Position numbers and translations under genes: made by a program
In this document: positions 5,515 through 5,547 of the stretch, one piece after another
Layout: the number at the start of each line of letters is the position of its first letter
Numbering within the stretch: position 1 is the first letter of the stretch
From: Deltaproteobacteria bacterium
GTDB taxonomy: Bacteria; Desulfobacterota; Dissulfuribacteria; Dissulfuribacterales; UBA3076
Assembly (NCBI GenBank): GCA_027004315.1
Contig: JALTHV010000008.1
Span: 1-5,547, forward strand
Length of the DNA: 5,547 nt
Reading direction: 5' to 3'
The notes under the pieces: model-generated
Databases searched by the model: none
What the model was told of the DNA's origin: nothing
What the model saw: only the letters and a program-made list of their open reading frames with translations

Positions 5515-5547
5515 AAAGAGTAGACATAGAATCTCAACTTCCTGAGC

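Overview
The window holds four genes, all on the minus strand and read from right to left: gyrA (DNA gyrase subunit A), gpsA (NAD(P)-dependent glycerol-3-phosphate dehydrogenase), a UPF0280/COG2122 gene related to ApbE, and a CvpA-family membrane protein. Gene content and order suggest a free-living anaerobic bacterium, most likely a Desulfobacterota ('deltaproteobacterial') sulfate- or sulfur-metabolising lineage. That placement is an inference: UPF0280 proteins are typical of methanogens and sulfate reducers, while GyrA and GpsA are plainly bacterial. No gene here fixes the species.

Layout from right to left: 5407-5547 is the gyrA leader, with a good ribosome binding site, an AT-rich promoter-like stretch and a small dyad. 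gyrA (5406-2950) overlaps gpsA (2953-1916) by 4 bp (ATGA). gpsA is followed after 17 bp by the UPF0280 gene (1898-1161). A 242-bp gap, mostly filled by a palindromic MITE-like insertion (964-1135) with a 7-bp flanking direct repeat, separates it from cvpA (918-364). The last 363 bp (1-363) carry no gene. They hold an AT-rich core flanked by inverted copies of a CTCAAGTTTCGGA motif, each followed outward by degenerate 7-bp tandem repeats.

The first three genes look like one transcription unit with translational coupling between gyrA and gpsA. Together they cover DNA supercoiling, glycerol-3-phosphate supply for membrane lipids, and (by family genetics) probably sulfide assimilation into homocysteine. 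cvpA may have belonged to the same operon before the insertion: without the element and one repeat copy the gap would be about 63 bp. The coding part is ordinary housekeeping sequence. The notable material is in the two non-coding regions, which look like two different families of interspersed repeat. I see no new defence system, CRISPR array, toxin or RNA gene.
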